64,000 nt of DNA from Marinicellulosiphila megalodicopiae (GTDB lineage: Bacteria; Pseudomonadota; Gammaproteobacteria; Pseudomonadales; Natronospirillaceae). Positions 61,825 through 64,000 of this stretch are shown one piece after another. The stretch's first letter is position 1, and each line of letters begins with the position of its first letter. The stretch lies in the NCBI RefSeq assembly GCF_045862395.1, contig NZ_AP023087.1, positions 682,001 through 746,000 of the forward strand. The letters run 5' to 3'. The notes beneath the pieces were generated by a model. That model was not told where the DNA came from and made no database searches. It saw only the letters and a program-made list of their open reading frames with translations. A program made the position numbers and the translations under genes.

Positions 61825-63003
61825 TTAATGGCTAAGGGGTAATTCAATTTTGATTGTTGTTCCAGCTCCTTTTTTGGAGCTTAAAGTGATTTTACCTAAA
61901 TGATGTTCAATGATCGTTTTTGAAATTGCCATACCTAACCCCGTGCCTTTACCAATCGGTTTAGTAGTAAAAAAGGGATTAAATATCTGCTCTTGAATGT
62001 CTAGATCAATACCACAACCATTATCGGTTACTTCTATTTTACATAGAGTATCCGTACAGGTTTGGGTAATATGAATTTCACCAAAATTTTCAATTGCATG
62101 GCACGCATTGACTAATAAATTGATAAGTACCTGACTAAGTTGGTTAGGAATGCAATCGATATAACATGATTCTGTGGTATCTAAAATGACATTGGCTTTA
62201 TGTTTAATTTCACTGTTTGCCAAATTTAATGCGCTTTTAATTACATACACAATGTCGTGGCTTGTGAATTTATCTTCTTGATTGTATGCGTAATATTTTA
62301 AATCTTTTACAATGTCAGTGACACGTTTAATCCCTTCATCAGATTCATCGATGATTTCCTTAAAATCCTCCAATAAAAATTGAATTTTATACACTTCTTT
62401 TAAACGTTTTAATAACATTTCATTTTCATCAACATCATTATAACCAAGGGTTTCTTCTATATCGTTAAAACAGGACGCTAGTTTGTCCAAGTTTTTAGAA
62501 AATGCGTTCATATTCGTTTTTATATACCCCATCGGATTGTTCACTTCATGGGCAACCCCTGCGGCAAGTTGGCCTAATGCTGCCATTTTTTCGTTAGCTA
62601 TTAAATGTTCTTGAGCATCAATAATTTGGTTTTTTTGTTCGATAAAAGTGAGGTTTAATAGAATTCTATGTCTGAATGTTTCTGGACTAAATGGTTTTCG
62701 TATGAAGTCAATTGCACCTGCCAGTAAACATTTTTTTTCTACTTCTAAGTCGTCACAGCCAGTCATAACAATAATAGGTGTTTTGTAGTTCTTACAGGCT
62801 TCTAACACAAACATGCCATTTTTATCTGGCATTATATAATCCGTAATAATTAAATCATAAGTATCAAGATCTTCATGACTTAAAAAGTCATCAACATGTT
62901 TAAATGTGATGACATTACAGTTTTTTTCCAAAATAACCTCAATACAATGCAATTGAGATGGTGAATCATCGATAATAGCGACATAAGGTAAAGGCTCTGA
63001 CAT
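61825..63003 (-). CDS. Receiver-histidine kinase hybrid (receiver at N-terminus)
   Basis: From the ATG at 63003 (the frame opens four codons earlier at a TTG) the 392-residue protein has an N-terminal receiver (Asp55 in LIITDYIMPDKNG; Lys in FIRKPFSPETF), a short coiled linker, the phospho-acceptor His152 in GQLAAGVAHEVNNPMGYIKT, and a HATPase with NLLVNACHAIENF, VTDNGCGIDL and TKPIGKGTGLGMAISK. No membrane segment exists, so it is cytoplasmic; the receiver probably gates the kinase. Output partner is unknown; a divergent sensor-like gene begins 210 bp away. Confidence 0.92.
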   Translation of the reverse strand: MSEPLPYVAIIDDSPSQLHCIEVILEKNCNVITFKHVDDFLSHEDLDTYDLIITDYIMPDKNGMFVLEACKNYKTPIIVMTGCDDLEVEKKCLLAGAIDFIRKPFSPETFRHRILLNLTFIEQKNQIIDAQEHLIANEKMAALGQLAAGVAHEVNNPMGYIKTNMNAFSKNLDKLASCFNDIEETLGYNDVDENEMLLKRLKEVYKIQFLLEDFKEIIDESDEGIKRVTDIVKDLKYYAYNQEDKFTSHDIVYVIKSALNLANSEIKHKANVILDTTESCYIDCIPNQLSQVLINLLVNACHAIENFGEIHITQTCTDTLCKIEVTDNGCGIDLDIQEQIFNPFFTTKPIGKGTGLGMAISKTIIEHHLGKITLSSKKGAGTTIKIELPLSH

Positions 63004-63212
63004 TGTAAAAACCAATTAGAATATTAATGAATATTTCAAAGTATAGATGGGTTTTTACAGTTTTCTAATTTTAGTAAAAAAAGTTGAAATTGTGGAAACA
63101 TCGAAAATTTTTACTAAGCTTCAGACAAGAAATTTTATATTGGAATTTATGAATAGATCGATTTTCTCACTACTGATGACTGATAAAAAAATATCAAAAT
63201 TGGATTCTGACA

Positions 63213-64000
63213 ATGACTAGCGGTACTAAAAATAGCTGGGTCGAATTTGATACTGAGTTTGTTATCACAAAAATACTGTCTAAAGACAACCGATTACGTA
63301 GTTGTGGGTACCATTTTGGCGATGAGTTACCTCAGCTTGTCATTGATTTTATTAAAAATAAGCTATCTTTTTTTGGTTATCAGTTCGAAGGATTAGATAT
63401 AGAATTAATTCGTCCACAACCAAGTCAGCTTGGATTTAGCGTGTGCGTGTCAGAAAGTTTTAGCTTTATAGAAAATAAATTAGAAAGTATCAGTAAAATT
63501 AATGATACATTAATGGCTTGTCACTCACGAAAAGAGTTGTTTAAACAGTCTGTTTCGGTGTGTCTAAATGATTTAGATGTAGATCGAGCGGGGTTTTTTA
63601 CATTTGATCATGCTAATGGAAATATGCATGGCACCTGGGGAACAGATGAACAAGGGCAACTATATGAAGACTTTGATCTTGTTAAACCCTTGCAGGGGCA
63701 AGATTGGTTATTAGATATGTTAGAAAACCATGAAACTATTCGTATCAGAAAAAATGTAGAATTAGAAACCAGTGGGCGCATAGGAAGTAATGGATGGCAT
63801 ATCAGCATCATTGTTTGGACAAACGATGGCGCTTATGGCTGGTTGTCTTGTGATAATATGTTATTGCATAGACCCCTATATGTTATGCAAAAAGAATTAA
63901 TGAGGATTTTTAGTAAAACATTAACGCAATGGTTTTCAGTAATTGAAAATAATGAAAAGTTACAAAATATTTCAAGTGAGTTGCGTAAAGTACTTGATGA
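63213..64000 (+). CDS. GAF-like sensor-domain protein, 3' end outside the window
   Basis: An open frame from the ATG at 63213 runs to the window edge without a stop (262 codons), so it has no end here. The product begins MTSGTKNSWVEFDTEFVITK and contains CHSRKELFKQSVSVCLNDLD followed by AGFFTFDHANGNMHGTWGTD and a later WHISIIVWTNDGAYGWLSCD, a pattern of a GAF sensor domain. It ends in a helix (TQWFSVIENNEKLQNISSEL) that looks like a coiled coil leading to an output domain, probably a histidine kinase or GGDEF domain beyond the window; this is inference. Confidence 0.7.
   Translation, partial: MTSGTKNSWVEFDTEFVITKILSKDNRLRSCGYHFGDELPQLVIDFIKNKLSFFGYQFEGLDIELIRPQPSQLGFSVCVSESFSFIENKLESISKINDTLMACHSRKELFKQSVSVCLNDLDVDRAGFFTFDHANGNMHGTWGTDEQGQLYEDFDLVKPLQGQDWLLDMLENHETIRIRKNVELETSGRIGSNGWHISIIVWTNDGAYGWLSCDNMLLHRPLYVMQKELMRIFSKTLTQWFSVIENNEKLQNISSELRKVLD

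Noticed and set aside
63608..63811. 67-codon minus-strand frame
   Set aside because: Shadow of the partial GAF-like gene on the plus strand, which is open across the whole interval.

Overview
The window looks like the chromosome of a marine, low-G+C (roughly 35-40% by eye) gammaproteobacterium of the Oceanospirillales/Pseudomonadales type. The reasons are the core block tRNA-Leu(GAG)-secG-tpiA / glmM-folP-ftsH-rlmE with divergent yhbY; a Moco riboswitch ahead of moaA; and Pseudomonas-type small families (PA3496-like, PA4642-like, DUF2956, DUF6164, DUF455). Genus cannot be fixed from sequence alone.

Layout. 0-3.3 kb: an SDR gene broken by an in-frame stop and cut by the window edge, then srkA, an esterase, a zapG/yhcB-like gene and a small lipoprotein. 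3.4-7.9 kb: an accessory island with a decayed RAYT-type transposase, a DUF4105 membrane protein, short tandem repeats, two adjacent genes of unknown function and a second scrap of the same transposase. 7.9-14.1 kb: two large divergent surface lipoproteins, one with CBM6 + G8 + parallel beta-helix (CEMIP/TMEM2-like), the other with Ig/PKD-like, leucine-rich and CBM9-like parts. 14.4-25.8 kb: speE-spoT; a fructokinase/AGE-epimerase pair; a molybdopterin operon (riboswitch-moaA-mobA-moaB-moaD-moaE) running into an M48 lipoprotein protease; an aminotransferase divergent from an AraC/GyrI-like regulator. 25.8-30.7 kb: an AT-rich 715-bp gap with two consensus DnaA boxes, then a membrane class III nucleotide cyclase whose stop overlaps a periplasmic repeat protein, and small genes. 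30.7-40.2 kb: fklB, a transglutaminase-like protein lacking its cysteine, an LprI-like protein, DUF455, a short signal peptidase I, a CheY-like regulator, a 918-residue lipoprotein and a 2-hydroxyacid dehydrogenase. 40.2-46.7 kb: the core housekeeping block. 46.7-53.4 kb: a beta-rich envelope protein and a repeat-linker lipoprotein, then DUF423, trmB, a PA4642-like gene, a LysR regulator, a YceH-like gene and a hypothetical. 53.4-61.8 kb: clpB behind a clear sigma-32-type promoter and followed 2 bp later by a sigma-54 activator; an ECF sigma/soluble anti-sigma pair; a phosphotransferase whose only well-placed start codon is ATC; an IMPase-family gene; tatD; and a complete IS30-family element with 26-bp inverted repeats and a 3-bp target duplication. 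61.8-64 kb: a receiver-histidine kinase and a divergent GAF-like sensor gene running off the window.

Most of the window is ordinary chromosome. The less ordinary parts are the transposase-bracketed unknown gene pair (5.4-7.4 kb), the G8/beta-helix lipoprotein, the clpB-sigma-54 arrangement, the cyclase/repeat-protein module, the ATC-start kinase, and an IS transposase split exactly at an A AAA AAT run. No CRISPR array, prophage or recognisable defence system is visible.
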